Assembly (NCBI GenBank): GCA_039820585.1 | Contig: JBCBPV010000013.1 | Span: 1-64,000 of the forward strand | DNA from: JBCBGF01 sp039820585 | GTDB lineage: Bacteria > Pseudomonadota > Alphaproteobacteria > Rhodobacterales > Rhodobacteraceae | Reading direction: 5' to 3' | Length of the DNA: 64,000 bases | Position numbers and translations under genes: made by a program | Part shown: piece by piece, positions 44,894 to 54,630 of the stretch | How the letters are laid out: the number at the start of each line of letters is the position of its first letter | How positions within the stretch are numbered: position 1 is the first letter of the stretch | Notes under the pieces: model-generated | Databases searched by the model: none | What the model saw: the letters and a program-made list of their open reading frames with translations, nothing else | What the model was told of the DNA's origin: nothing

Positions 44894-46537
44894 ATGGCTG
44901 CTAAGGACGTCAAATTCGACACCGACGCCCGCAACCGCATGCTCAAGGGTGTAAACATCCTTGCAGACGCGGTGAAGGTCACGCTGGGCCCCAAAGGCCG
45001 CAACGTTGTCATCGAAAAATCCTTTGGCGCACCGCGCATCACCAAAGACGGTGTAACGGTTGCAAAGGAAATCGAACTGGAAGACAAGTTCGAGAACATG
45101 GGTGCGCAGATGGTGAAAGAAGTCGCCAGCCGCACTGCGGATGAGGCCGGCGACGGCACCACCACCGCCACCGTTCTGGCCCAGGCCATCGTGCGCGAAG
45201 GCATGAAGTCGGTTGCTGCCGGCATGAACCCGATGGACCTCAAGCGCGGCATCGACCTGGCCACCGCCAAGGTGATCGAGACGATCAAATCCGCCTCGCG
45301 CGAAGTCAAAGACAGCGACGAAGTTGCCCAGGTCGGCACGATCTCGGCCAACGGCGAAGCTGAAATTGGCCGCCAGATCGCAGACGCGATGCAGAAGGTT
45401 GGCAATGACGGCGTGATCACCGTGGAAGAGAACAAGGGTCTCGATACGGAAACCGAAGTCGTTGAAGGCATGCAGTTCGACCGCGGTTACCTGTCACCCT
45501 ACTTCGTGACCAACCCCGACAAGATGACGACCGAGCTGGAAGACGCTGTCATCCTGCTGCACGAGAAAAAACTTTCGTCGCTTCAGCCGATGGTGCCGCT
45601 TCTTGAGTCGGTCATCCAGTCGCAGAAGCCGCTTCTCATCATTGCAGAAGACGTGGAAGGCGAGGCTTTGGCCACGCTCGTCGTCAACAAGCTGCGCGGC
45701 GGTCTGAAGATCGCTGCTGTTAAGGCACCGGGCTTCGGCGACCGCCGCAAGGCCATGCTGCAAGACATCGCGATCCTGACCGGTGGTCAGGTGATCTCGG
45801 AAGATCTGGGCATGAAGCTTGAATCGGTCACGATGGACATGCTGGGCTCCGCCAAGCGCGTGTCGATCACCAAGGACGAGACCACCGTTGTCGACGGTGC
45901 TGGCGAGAAGGCCGAGATCGAAGCCCGCGTGGCGCAGATCCGTGGCCAGATCGAGGAAACCACCTCGGACTACGACCGTGAGAAGCTTCAGGAACGTGTG
46001 GCCAAGCTGGCCGGCGGCGTTGCCGTCATCCGCGTGGGCGGCATGACCGAAGTGGAAGTGAAAGAGCGCAAGGACCGCGTTGATGACGCCCTGAACGCGA
46101 CCCGTGCAGCAGTGCAAGAGGGCATCGTTGTCGGTGGCGGCGTGGCGCTGGTTCAGGGCGCCAAGGCGCTGGACGGCGTAAAGGGCGAAAACAGCGACCA
46201 GAACGCAGGCATTGCCATCGTTCGTCGCGCCCTGGAATGGCCGCTGCGTCAGATCGCAGAGAACGCAGGTGTCGACGGGTCTGTCGTTGCCGGCAAGATC
46301 CGCGAATCCGATGACACTTCGTTTGGCTTCAACGCCCAGACCGAAGAGTATGGTGACCTGTTCAAGTTCGGCGTGATCGACCCCGCAAAGGTCGTGCGCA
46401 CCGCTCTGGAAGACGCCGCTTCGGTTGCTGGTCTGTTGATCACGACGGAAGCCATGGTCGCTGACAAGCCCGCCAAGGAAGGCGCTGCCCCTGCAGGCGG
46501 CATGCCCGACATGGGCGGCATGGGCGGCATGATGTAA
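44894..46537 (+). CDS. groEL: Chaperonin GroEL
   Basis: A 547-residue 60-kDa chaperonin. 'TLGPKGRNVVIEKSFGAP' ATP-binding loop, 'DEAGDGTTTATVLAQAI' near 83-99, and the Gly-Gly-Met tail GGMPDMGGMGGMM are present. Follows groES by 48 bases with GGAG before the ATG; a strong terminator follows. Confidence 0.98.
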   Translation: MAAKDVKFDTDARNRMLKGVNILADAVKVTLGPKGRNVVIEKSFGAPRITKDGVTVAKEIELEDKFENMGAQMVKEVASRTADEAGDGTTTATVLAQAIVREGMKSVAAGMNPMDLKRGIDLATAKVIETIKSASREVKDSDEVAQVGTISANGEAEIGRQIADAMQKVGNDGVITVEENKGLDTETEVVEGMQFDRGYLSPYFVTNPDKMTTELEDAVILLHEKKLSSLQPMVPLLESVIQSQKPLLIIAEDVEGEALATLVVNKLRGGLKIAAVKAPGFGDRRKAMLQDIAILTGGQVISEDLGMKLESVTMDMLGSAKRVSITKDETTVVDGAGEKAEIEARVAQIRGQIEETTSDYDREKLQERVAKLAGGVAVIRVGGMTEVEVKERKDRVDDALNATRAAVQEGIVVGGGVALVQGAKALDGVKGENSDQNAGIAIVRRALEWPLRQIAENAGVDGSVVAGKIRESDDTSFGFNAQTEEYGDLFKFGVIDPAKVVRTALEDAASVAGLLITTEAMVADKPAKEGAAPAGGMPDMGGMGGMM

Positions 46538-46563
46538 GCTGAGCTTGCGTTAGAGATGAGAGA

Positions 46564-46590
46564 GGGGTCGCTTCGGCGGCCCCTTTTTTT
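46564..46590 (+). terminator. groESL intrinsic terminator
   Basis: GGGGTCGC-TTCG-GCGGCCCC (46564-46583, one T-G wobble) with a UUCG loop, then seven Ts (46584-46590). Confidence 0.93.
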
Positions 46591-46628
46591 AGTGGGTGTG
46601 GGATGTTTGGACCAAGCAGACGTTTGCA

Positions 46629-47420
46629 TCACACGGTTTGGGTGGTCGCCAAACCATCAATCGCTACAGCGAGCTTCACGACGTCGGCTTCATAGAAGCC
46701 AGCCGCGTTAATGCAGTTGGTTTCGAGGAATTTCAGGCCTTCATCGGTGCGGCAGATGTCCATGACATAGGCCGGAGCGAATCCCGGATTGGCGGCTATC
46801 ATGTCCTCCACAAAGCCCATTGCATCGCCATCAATCTCGCGTCGATACAAGATGCGAGTGCCTTCTTTGTACAAAGAGAAGGTCACGACCTTGTCGTTAA
46901 CGATCCAGACGCGCCATTCTTTGGAAATGCTGGCCGGGCGCGTAAACATCAGAGTTGTTTCGTGCCGCAGTGACCCCAACGGTATCTCGTGCTCGTCTAG
47001 GCTTACCACCTTCTCGGCAATGCTCCGCATCTCGTTTGCTGACAACACTTTTCCGGGCTGCTCCTTGCTGTCGGAAACCGGGCGAACAAACCAGTCTCCT
47101 TCGCCGGTCAAAAGCGAGGGGACTTCCGCAACTGTCAGAAAGACCGCATCAGGGCCGTTGAGCATAAAGGGTTGCCATGGAACTTCATAAACAAAAGGCC
47201 TTAGCTTGAAGACCCCGGGGCGATAGCCGTTCTTCGCAGCATTTCTCCACAAACCATAAGATCCAAACATTACGACGTTGTTTGGATCCGTGATCTCCGG
47301 TTCCGGAATGAGGTCGCCCACGAATGGAACGACCTTATGGACGGTGTACGGAAATTCGAGGCGGTCCAACGCGGCCGCCAGCTTGTGGGTGTCTCCAAAC
47401 TCTTGGAGTATCCATTGCAT
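46629..47420 (-). CDS. ATP-grasp domain protein (DUF4343-like)
   Basis: A 263-residue protein resembling ATP-grasp proteins of the DUF4343 type: 'MFGSYGLWRNAAKNGYRPGVF', 'DWFVRPVSDSKEQPG' (Lys/Glu of the nucleotide site), 'ISKEWRVWIVNDKVVTFSLYKEG', and a C-terminal 'FLETNCINAAGFYEADV' with an acidic metal-binding residue. Enzymes of this fold ligate carboxylates to amines or thiols; the product is unknown. ATG 47420 is preferred to 47429. Convergent with groEL, alone. Confidence 0.75.
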   Translation of the reverse strand: MQWILQEFGDTHKLAAALDRLEFPYTVHKVVPFVGDLIPEPEITDPNNVVMFGSYGLWRNAAKNGYRPGVFKLRPFVYEVPWQPFMLNGPDAVFLTVAEVPSLLTGEGDWFVRPVSDSKEQPGKVLSANEMRSIAEKVVSLDEHEIPLGSLRHETTLMFTRPASISKEWRVWIVNDKVVTFSLYKEGTRILYRREIDGDAMGFVEDMIAANPGFAPAYVMDICRTDEGLKFLETNCINAAGFYEADVVKLAVAIDGLATTQTV

Positions 47421-47520
47421 TGATGCCAACGCTGCGATGGCTAACGAGAAAAGCCAATGGTCAATGTGTGCTCAAAGCTGCCATTCGATGGCAGTTGATG
47501 CGCTGGCACAGCAACAGCAA

Positions 47521-48411
47521 TTAAGAGTGCTGCCTCGGCACCATCCCCTGCGCCCCAGTCAACGTCTCAACCGCATAAACCGACGTGCACGCTGTGATGA
47601 ACAGCGTCCGCCCATCTGGCCCACCAAAGCAAAAGTTCGTCGACTTTTCCGGCGTCGCGATCACGCCGAGATGCGTGGCGTCTGGGCCAAACACGTGCAC
47701 GCCCCCAGGCCCGTTGCAGAAGATCCGGCCCGAGAGGTCGGTCTTCATCCCGTCCGGCACGCCTTCACCCTCGCCTGTGACTGTCGCCCAGACGTCGCCA
47801 CCGGATAGTGTGCCATCCGCGCCGACGTCGAACATCCGGATCGTCGGGCCCCAGCTGTCGTTCACAAAAAGCCGCCGTTCGTCGTTCGAGAGACACAGGC
47901 CGTTGGGTTGTTTGAAATCCCGCGCCACCAGCGCCAGCGTTCCATCGGGATCAAGCCGAAACACCCCCTGAAATGGAAGCTCTTGGTTGCGGATCAGGCC
48001 CAGATCCTCGCGCGTGCGGCCAAAGGACGGGTCCGTGAACCAGATCCGGCCCTGGCTGTCGCAGATCACGTCATTGGGGCTGTTCAGCTCTTGCCCCTCA
48101 AAGTGTGAGGCCAGCACCCGCACCCGTTTCCCGCCGTGGTCGTGGATCACGAGATGGGAGGACGCATGCTCACACGTCACGATCTGCGCGCTGCGGTCAA
48201 AGCAGTTGCCATTGGCCTGGTTTGACGGGCGGCGGAAGACGGAAAGACCGCCCGCTTCGCTCCACCGGTACTGGATGCTTTCGGCGATGTCCGAGAAGAC
48301 GAGCCAATGCTCGGTCGGGTGCCAGATCGGGCCTTCGGTGAAGGTGAAACCGGTTTCCACCTGCCTGAGTGCGGTGCCCGGTGCGATCACGCCCTCGATT
48401 TCTGCCTGCAT
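47521..48411 (-). CDS. SMP-30/gluconolactonase family protein
   Basis: Six-bladed beta-propeller lactonase of 296 residues: 'FTEGPIWHPTEHWLVFSDI' (Glu metal ligand), 'CEHASSHLVIHD', 'NSPNDVICDSQGRIWFTDPSFG', 'QPNGLCLSNDERRLFVNDS' and 'PDGMKTDLSGRIFCNGPGGVHVF'. Metal-dependent sugar-lactone hydrolysis is expected. Divergent from the amine operon, sharing its 126-base upstream region, but a functional link is not evident. Confidence 0.9.
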   Translation of the reverse strand: MQAEIEGVIAPGTALRQVETGFTFTEGPIWHPTEHWLVFSDIAESIQYRWSEAGGLSVFRRPSNQANGNCFDRSAQIVTCEHASSHLVIHDHGGKRVRVLASHFEGQELNSPNDVICDSQGRIWFTDPSFGRTREDLGLIRNQELPFQGVFRLDPDGTLALVARDFKQPNGLCLSNDERRLFVNDSWGPTIRMFDVGADGTLSGGDVWATVTGEGEGVPDGMKTDLSGRIFCNGPGGVHVFGPDATHLGVIATPEKSTNFCFGGPDGRTLFITACTSVYAVETLTGAQGMVPRQHS

Positions 48412-48537
48412 CTCTGCCCCCTGCTGTCTGTTTGCGACGCTAGCGCGTCGCGAATGGCGATGAAAGATGCCGCGTCTCGCCCGGAAATGGACACATCTGT
48501 CCAGAACGGGCCACCAGCCATCGTCAGGGAGGCGATC

Positions 48538-50937
48538 ATGAAATCACACTACCGGGTCGTGGTGATCGGGGGCGGCGTGACGGGCGCCTCGGTTCTGTAT
48601 CATCTGGCGAAGTTCGGATGGACGGATGTGGCGATCATCGAACGCAACGTGCTGACCGCTGGATCGTCGTGGCACGCGGCGGGGGGCATTCATGCGCTCA
48701 ATGCCGATCCGAACATGGCGGCGCTGCAGGCCTATACCATCGACCTGCTGGCGGAGGTCGAGAAGGAGAGCGGGCAGGATATCGGGCTGCACATGACCGG
48801 CGGGGTGACGATTGCATCGGCGCCCGCCCGTTGGGAGTGGCTTCAATCGGCGTATCGGATTTTCCAGTCGATCGGCATTGACGACTGCCACTTGATGACA
48901 CCTGAAGAGGTGAAGAAAGCCTGCCCGATCATGGACACGACCGGGGTGTTGGGCGGTTTGTGGGCGGATCGCGAGGGGTATGTCGACACCACCGGGACCG
49001 TTCATGCCTATGCCCGCGCCGCCAAGCAGCGTGGGGCCGAGATCATCGAGCATAACCGGGTGCTGGAGCTGCACTGGAAAGGGGATGCGTGGGAGGTGGT
49101 GACCGAAAAGGGCACGATCACGGCAGAGCATGTGGTGAACGCGGGCGGTCTGTGGGCCAAGCAATGCGGGCACATGGTGGGGCTGGATCTGCCGGTGTCG
49201 CCGCTGTCGCACCACTACTTTCTGACGGAGAGTATCCCGGAAGTGGAAGCGCTCGATTTCGAAGTGCCGATGACGGTGGACCTGGAGGGGTTCACTTATA
49301 TGCGCCAGGACCAGAAGGGCATCCTGGTGGGGATCTATGAGATCAACCATCAGCATTGGATGATGGACGGGGCGCCCTGGAACTACGGCATCGAGCTGCT
49401 CCAAGAAGACACCGACCGGATTGAGAACGAGCTGACGCTGGCGTTTGAGCGGTATCCCTGTCTGAACGAGGTCGGCATTCGGAACTGGGTGAACGGGGCA
49501 TTCACCTTCTCGCCCGACGGCAACCCGTTGGTCGGCCCGGTGGAAAGTGTTCCCAACTATTGGCTGGCCTGCGGTGTGATGGCGGGGTTCCTGCAAGGCG
49601 GCGGCGTGGGCAAGACGCTGGCCGAATGGATGATCCACGGCGATACCGAGGCCGATGCCTGGCCGATGGATATCGCGCGGTATGGGGCGTTCGCGTCGAA
49701 CAAGGAATACATCAAGCAGACGACGGGCCAGTTTTATTCCCGCCGCTTCGTGATGACCTATCCCAACGAACAACTGCCTGCGGGGCGACCGTTGAAGATG
49801 GCGCCTGCGCATGATGCGATGACGGAAGCGGGCTGTCGCTGGGGGTGTTCCTGGGGCCTGGAAACGCCGCTTTACTTTGCACCAAAGGATTTTGTGGAAA
49901 CCCCGTCGCTCAATCGGTCGGACGCGACACCGTTCGTCGAGGCGGAATGCAGGGCCGTGCGTGAGGCGGTAGGGCTGCTCGACATCACAGGCTTTTCTCG
50001 GTTTGAGGTTTACGGGTCGGGTGCCGAGGCGTGGTTGGATCGGATTTTCGCGACCAAGCTACCGCAACCTGGTCGCGCGCGCCTGGCGGTGATGCTGTCG
50101 CCTGAGGGCAAGCTGAAGGGCGATCTGACGCTCTTCAACTGGGGCGACGGGACGTGGTGGATCATGGGGTCCTACTACCTGCGGCAGTGGCACAAGCGCT
50201 GGTTCCATGACCACGAGGGGCCGAACATGATCATCCGCGACATCTCTGACGATGTGTGCGGCTTCTCGGTTGCGGGCCCGCAGGCCAAGGCGCTGATGCA
50301 GTCGATCCAATCCGATCTGAACCTGCCGTTCATGGGGTGCGGTACCTTCGATATCGGGCTCTTGCGGTGCAAGGTCGGGCGGCTTTCGGTGACCGGAGAG
50401 CACGGGTACGAAATCCATTGCCGCGCCAGCGAACACATCGCCCTGCGCCGCATCCTTTTGGAAGCGGGCGCAGCGCATGGGCTGACGGAGTTTGGCTTTA
50501 ACGCGTTGTTGTCGCTGCGGATCGAGAAATCCTATGGTATCTGGTCGGCGGAGTTCACGCAGGACCGGACGCCGGGGATGACCGGGATGGATCGGTGGAT
50601 TGCCTGGGACAAAGGGGAGTTCGTGGGGCGTCAGGCGGCGCTGAACGAACGCGATGGGAATGGTCCGGCGCAGAAGCTGGTGACGCTGGAAGTGGCGGCC
50701 AATGGCGCCGATGCCAGCGGGTATGAGCCGGTGTGGTCCGATGGCAATCTGGTCGGGTTCATCACTTCGGGCGGCTATGGGCACAGCTTGGACCGATCGC
50801 TTGCCATGGCGCTGGTGAACCGCGAACAGACCGAGGTGGGCAGCGATCTTGCCGTACACGTCGTCGGCGTTGAGCGCGCGGCCAAGGTGATCGCGCCCTC
50901 GCCCTATGATCCGGATGGACAGGCTATGCGCGGATGA
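48538..50937 (+). CDS. FAD-dependent dimethylglycine/sarcosine dehydrogenase-like protein
   Basis: A 799-residue two-part enzyme. N-terminal FAD/DAO oxidoreductase (GGGVTGAS at 11-18, 'TAGSSWHAAGGIHALN' with the covalent-flavin-type His region), C-terminal folate-binding GcvT domain (about 430-799: 'LLDITGFSRFEVYG', 'RLSVTGEHGYEIHC', 'LSLRIEKSYGIW'). Oxidative demethylation of dimethylglycine or a related N-methyl amine with transfer to tetrahydrofolate is expected. GGGAGG precedes ATG 48538; ATGA overlap with the MttB-like gene. Exact substrate unknown. Confidence 0.88.
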   Translation: MKSHYRVVVIGGGVTGASVLYHLAKFGWTDVAIIERNVLTAGSSWHAAGGIHALNADPNMAALQAYTIDLLAEVEKESGQDIGLHMTGGVTIASAPARWEWLQSAYRIFQSIGIDDCHLMTPEEVKKACPIMDTTGVLGGLWADREGYVDTTGTVHAYARAAKQRGAEIIEHNRVLELHWKGDAWEVVTEKGTITAEHVVNAGGLWAKQCGHMVGLDLPVSPLSHHYFLTESIPEVEALDFEVPMTVDLEGFTYMRQDQKGILVGIYEINHQHWMMDGAPWNYGIELLQEDTDRIENELTLAFERYPCLNEVGIRNWVNGAFTFSPDGNPLVGPVESVPNYWLACGVMAGFLQGGGVGKTLAEWMIHGDTEADAWPMDIARYGAFASNKEYIKQTTGQFYSRRFVMTYPNEQLPAGRPLKMAPAHDAMTEAGCRWGCSWGLETPLYFAPKDFVETPSLNRSDATPFVEAECRAVREAVGLLDITGFSRFEVYGSGAEAWLDRIFATKLPQPGRARLAVMLSPEGKLKGDLTLFNWGDGTWWIMGSYYLRQWHKRWFHDHEGPNMIIRDISDDVCGFSVAGPQAKALMQSIQSDLNLPFMGCGTFDIGLLRCKVGRLSVTGEHGYEIHCRASEHIALRRILLEAGAAHGLTEFGFNALLSLRIEKSYGIWSAEFTQDRTPGMTGMDRWIAWDKGEFVGRQAALNERDGNGPAQKLVTLEVAANGADASGYEPVWSDGNLVGFITSGGYGHSLDRSLAMALVNREQTEVGSDLAVHVVGVERAAKVIAPSPYDPDGQAMRG

Positions 50938-52478
50938 TCGACCAGACTGCCCCTGTGCGCCGCGGCCGTCGCAAGGGCTCTCGCCCCGATGCGGGTGGTG
51001 GGCAGCGGGTGGTCGATTACCGGAACTTGCACAACCCGTTCCCGCCCGTGCCGGTCTTCAGCGACGATCGGGTCGCGGCGATGCATGACACGGCGTTGCG
51101 GGTGCTGGAAGAGCTTGGGATCAAGGTGTTGCATCCCGAGGCGCGCAAGATCTTTGTGGCCGCCGGTTCTCGCGAGGGCGCGGACCAGATGATCTACGTT
51201 GGCCGCGATATCGTGGTAGCTGCACTCTCGCAGGCCCCGCGGCGGATCACGTCGCGGGCGGGGGCGAGGGAGCGGGACCTGGTGCTAGAGCTTGGGCGGC
51301 TCTCTATCCAGCCCGGGGCAGGCGCACCCCATGCGACGGACCGGATCTGGGGGCGCAGGCCGGGGACTGACGCAGACTTTCGCGATCTCCTGAAGCTGAC
51401 CCAACATTTTGACGTGTTGCACATGCTGCCGCCCTTGGTGGAGCCGCAGGATGTGCCGATGCACCTGCGCCACTATGCGATGACCGAGGCGATGCTGACG
51501 CTGTCGGACAAATTCCCCTTTGTTTTCTCGCGCGGAACACCGCAAGTGCAGGAGTGCTTTGAGATGATCCGTGACTTTCGCGGCGTCAGCGATGCGGCGT
51601 TCGCAGCGGCACCTCATTGCTACACGATCATCAACACCAACTCGCCTCGCCAGATCGATATCCCGATGGCGCAGGGCCTGATCGACTTCGCCCGCGCGGG
51701 GCAGGTGTCGATTGTCACGCCGTTCTGCCTGATGGGTGCGATGGCGCCGGTGACTGTGGCGGGCGCTTTGACGCTGAGCCATGCAGAGGCGCTGGCGGCG
51801 ATCACGCTTACGCAACTGGCCAAGCCCGGTGCGCCGGTCTGCTATGGTGCCTTCGCCTCCAACGTCGACATGAAATCCGGCGCGCCTGCGTTCGGTACGC
51901 CTGAACAGGTGAAGGCCAACTTGGGCGCGGGGCAGTTGGCGCGTCTTGTGGGCCTGCCTTGGCGCTGCGCCGCGGGATGCGCCGCGAACCTTGGCGACGC
52001 GCAAGCCGCCCACGAGACACAGATGAGCGCGTGGAGCGCGATCTTGGCGGGCTCAACTGTGATGTCGCACGGGGCAGGGTGGCTGGAAGGGGGGCTAACG
52101 GTGGGGTTTGAAAAGTTCATCACCGATGTGGAGATGCTGCAAACCTTTGCTGAACTGTGTGCCGAGACCCCGGCAGATGCGGATGCCATCGCGTTTGAGG
52201 CGCTGACCGAGGTGCAGCCAGGTGGGCATTTCTTCGGGGCGTCCCACACGATGGAGCGTTATCAGTCTGCATTCTATGAGCCGCTGGTGGCAGATTGGTC
52301 GAACTTTGGCACCTGGACCGAGAATGGGGCCGAGGATGCCACGACCCGGGCCACTGCGATCTGGCAGGGGATCTTGCGTGGATTTACGCCGCCGCCAATG
52401 GATGGCGACCGTGTCGCCGGTCTGCGGGATTTCATCGCCAAGCGCACCGCCGCGGGCGGCGCGGTACCGGTCAGCTGA
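50934..52478 (+). CDS. Trimethylamine methyltransferase (MttB) family, non-pyrrolysine
   Basis: A 514-residue MttB-superfamily protein ('DTALRVLEELGIKVLHPEARKIF' start, 'GAGAPHATD', 'PFCLMGAMAPVTVAGALTLSHAEALAAI', 'GGHFFGASHTMERY'). The frame is open throughout, so no in-frame amber codon is used and it is not a pyrrolysine TMA methyltransferase. Known non-pyrrolysine members such as MtgB demethylate glycine betaine onto a corrinoid protein. No corrinoid protein gene is in this window. Operon position beside the dimethylglycine-type enzyme supports quaternary-amine breakdown. Confidence 0.88.
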   Translation: MIDQTAPVRRGRRKGSRPDAGGGQRVVDYRNLHNPFPPVPVFSDDRVAAMHDTALRVLEELGIKVLHPEARKIFVAAGSREGADQMIYVGRDIVVAALSQAPRRITSRAGARERDLVLELGRLSIQPGAGAPHATDRIWGRRPGTDADFRDLLKLTQHFDVLHMLPPLVEPQDVPMHLRHYAMTEAMLTLSDKFPFVFSRGTPQVQECFEMIRDFRGVSDAAFAAAPHCYTIINTNSPRQIDIPMAQGLIDFARAGQVSIVTPFCLMGAMAPVTVAGALTLSHAEALAAITLTQLAKPGAPVCYGAFASNVDMKSGAPAFGTPEQVKANLGAGQLARLVGLPWRCAAGCAANLGDAQAAHETQMSAWSAILAGSTVMSHGAGWLEGGLTVGFEKFITDVEMLQTFAELCAETPADADAIAFEALTEVQPGGHFFGASHTMERYQSAFYEPLVADWSNFGTWTENGAEDATTRATAIWQGILRGFTPPPMDGDRVAGLRDFIAKRTAAGGAVPVS

Positions 52479-53125
52479 TGGACACCGCAGCGATCCGCCC
52501 GGCAGGGAACGTCAAAGTCACGCGCGACGACTGGCTGAACGCCGCGATGGCGGTGCTGGTCGATGCGGGCGTTGAGCAGGTGAAGATCCTGACGTTGAGT
52601 GAGCGGTTGGCAGTCTCAAGATCCAGTTTTTATTGGTATTTTGAGGATCGTCAGCACCTATTGGACGATCTCCTTGAGGTCTGGAACACCTCAAACACGG
52701 GTGTGATCCAGCATCACTGTGCGCTGCCTTCGGCCACCATCACGGAAGCCGTGTTAAATCTGTTCCGCTGTTTTGTCGGCGCGAACGCGTTCGACCACCG
52801 GCTTGACTTTGCCGTGCGTGAATGGTCGCGACGGTCTGCAGCTGTGCGTCAGGTCGTGGACCGGGCCGATGCAGCCCGCTTGTCGGCGATTGCCGCTATG
52901 TTTGCGCGGCATGGGTACGACCCGGCCCAAGCCGAAAGCCGCGCACGTATTCTGTATTACATGCAAATCGGGTATTTCGCGATGGAGCTGAATGAGCCCT
53001 TGGAGGAGCGTCTGGGCCGCGTTGCGGGCTATGTCGCTGGGTTCACAGGGGTGTCGGCCACACCCGTAGAGCTGGGAGCCTTCACCGCCCATGTCCGCCA
53101 ATCCACACAAGGAGACACGCCATGA
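52478..53125 (+). CDS. TetR-family transcriptional regulator
   Basis: A 215-residue regulator. N-terminal HTH (about residues 13-60: 'DDWLNAAMAVLVDAGVEQVKI', 'LSERLAVSRSSFYWYFEDRQHLLDDLLEVW'), the rest a helical ligand domain. Start ATG 52478 shares a base with the MttB-like stop (TGATG); the end overlaps the next gene by four bases. It probably controls this amine operon. Confidence 0.88.
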   Translation: MDTAAIRPAGNVKVTRDDWLNAAMAVLVDAGVEQVKILTLSERLAVSRSSFYWYFEDRQHLLDDLLEVWNTSNTGVIQHHCALPSATITEAVLNLFRCFVGANAFDHRLDFAVREWSRRSAAVRQVVDRADAARLSAIAAMFARHGYDPAQAESRARILYYMQIGYFAMELNEPLEERLGRVAGYVAGFTGVSATPVELGAFTAHVRQSTQGDTP

Positions 53126-54429
53126 CCCAAACCGCAGACGCCATCATCATCGGAACGGGCGTGATCGGAACCGCTGTCGCCTATGAACTGGCCAAGAAGG
53201 GCTGGAAAACCCTTAGCCTCGATCGGAATGCGCAGATCGGTCACGGATCGACCGCCGGGTCCTGCGCGATCATTCGCATGCATTACTCCACGCTCGACGG
53301 CACGGCCTTTGCCTGGGAAGGTTATCACTACTGGCGCGATTGGGCCGCGTATCTTGCGGCGCCGACCGACGACGCTTTGGCGAAGTTCATCGAATGCGGG
53401 TGCCTCGTTGCCAAGACCGAGGCCAACAGCCACCTTGAAAAGCATATGTACTACAGTGGGATGCTGGACTGCCCGTTTGAGGAATGGACGCCCGAGCAGA
53501 TCACCGAAAAGCTGCCGATCTATTCGATGGACAGCTTCGCGCCCGCCAAGCGGATGGACGCGCCAGAGTTTGGGAAGCCTAATGGAGCACGGCTGAAGGG
53601 TGGGGTGTTCTGGCCCAAGGCGGGCTATGTCACCGACCCAGCGCTGTCGTCGCAAAACCTGGGCGATGCGGCGATGCGCAAGGGTGCGACATTTCAGATG
53701 AACGCGACGGTTGCGGATATCTTGCAGGATGGCGGGCGGGTGACAGGGGTCCGATTAGCGGATGGAACGGAACTGCACGCGCCGGTGGTGATCAATGTGG
53801 CAGGCCCAGCCTCGGCCAAGGTCAACGCGATGGCGGGTGTGTTGGACGATATGACCATTCAGACCCGCGCGTTGCGCCAAGAGGTGGTGCATGTGCCCGC
53901 GCCTGAGGGCTTTGATTTTGAGGCCAACGGCACCATCGTGTCCGACAGTGATATCGCCTGCTACTGCCGCCCCGAACACGGAAATCACATTCTGATCGGC
54001 AGCGAAGATCCTGAATGCGACCCGCATCACTGGGTTGACGACGATACCGATTACAATCGCGAGTTCACTGACCAATGGACGACACAGGCCATGCGGTATG
54101 GCCAACGGGTGCCATCGCTGGGAATCCCCAGTGCGACGCGCGGGGTGGTGGATCTTTACGATGCCTCCACCGACTGGATCCCGATCTATGATCGGTCGCA
54201 ACTGCCTGGATTCTATATGGCCTGCGGCACCAGCGGGAACCAGTACAAGAACGCGCCCATTGCCGGTAAGATGATGGCATCACTGGTAGAATATTGCGAG
54301 AACGGCAACGATCACGATACCGATCCGCTATCGTTCAAGCTGCCCTATATCGGGCGTGACATTGATGTGGGGTTTTATTCCCGCAAGCGCCAGGTGAACG
54401 AGGAAAGCAGCTTCTCGGTCTTGGGATAG
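53122..54429 (+). CDS. FAD-dependent oxidoreductase (DAO family)
   Basis: A 435-residue glycine-oxidase/sarcosine-oxidase-like protein: dinucleotide motif IIGTGVIGTAVAYELAKKGW (9-28), 'GHGSTAGSCAIIRMHYST', and the C-terminal 'YDASTDWIPIYDRSQLPGFYMACGTSGNQYKNAPIAGKMM' FAD contact region. No GcvT domain. Last gene of the operon (ATGA overlap with tetR-type gene). Likely oxidises a secondary or tertiary amine or amino acid. Confidence 0.85.
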   Translation: MTQTADAIIIGTGVIGTAVAYELAKKGWKTLSLDRNAQIGHGSTAGSCAIIRMHYSTLDGTAFAWEGYHYWRDWAAYLAAPTDDALAKFIECGCLVAKTEANSHLEKHMYYSGMLDCPFEEWTPEQITEKLPIYSMDSFAPAKRMDAPEFGKPNGARLKGGVFWPKAGYVTDPALSSQNLGDAAMRKGATFQMNATVADILQDGGRVTGVRLADGTELHAPVVINVAGPASAKVNAMAGVLDDMTIQTRALRQEVVHVPAPEGFDFEANGTIVSDSDIACYCRPEHGNHILIGSEDPECDPHHWVDDDTDYNREFTDQWTTQAMRYGQRVPSLGIPSATRGVVDLYDASTDWIPIYDRSQLPGFYMACGTSGNQYKNAPIAGKMMASLVEYCENGNDHDTDPLSFKLPYIGRDIDVGFYSRKRQVNEESSFSVLG

Positions 54430-54630
54430 CGTCCAAACACACTGTTTCCATGGGGTTGCTGCGGCGCAGAGAGACCGGTTTTCTGCCACGCGATTGCCAT
54501 GATTGCCCGCCTAAATCGGCAGCGCAGAGCATTTGAAATCCATGAAGGCCACGGCTGGCTGGACAGGCGCGTTGACATGACGCGGGCAATCCGACAGCAA
54601 CGCGGGCATCAGTAACGTGAGAGTGCGCCT

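Noticed and set aside
50934..52478. Pyrrolysine-containing MttB
   Set aside because: The frame has no in-frame stop to read through.
54430..54630. tRNA or promoter-borne RNA before ugd
   Set aside because: No T-arm consensus, acceptor pairing or CCA found; simply an intergenic region.
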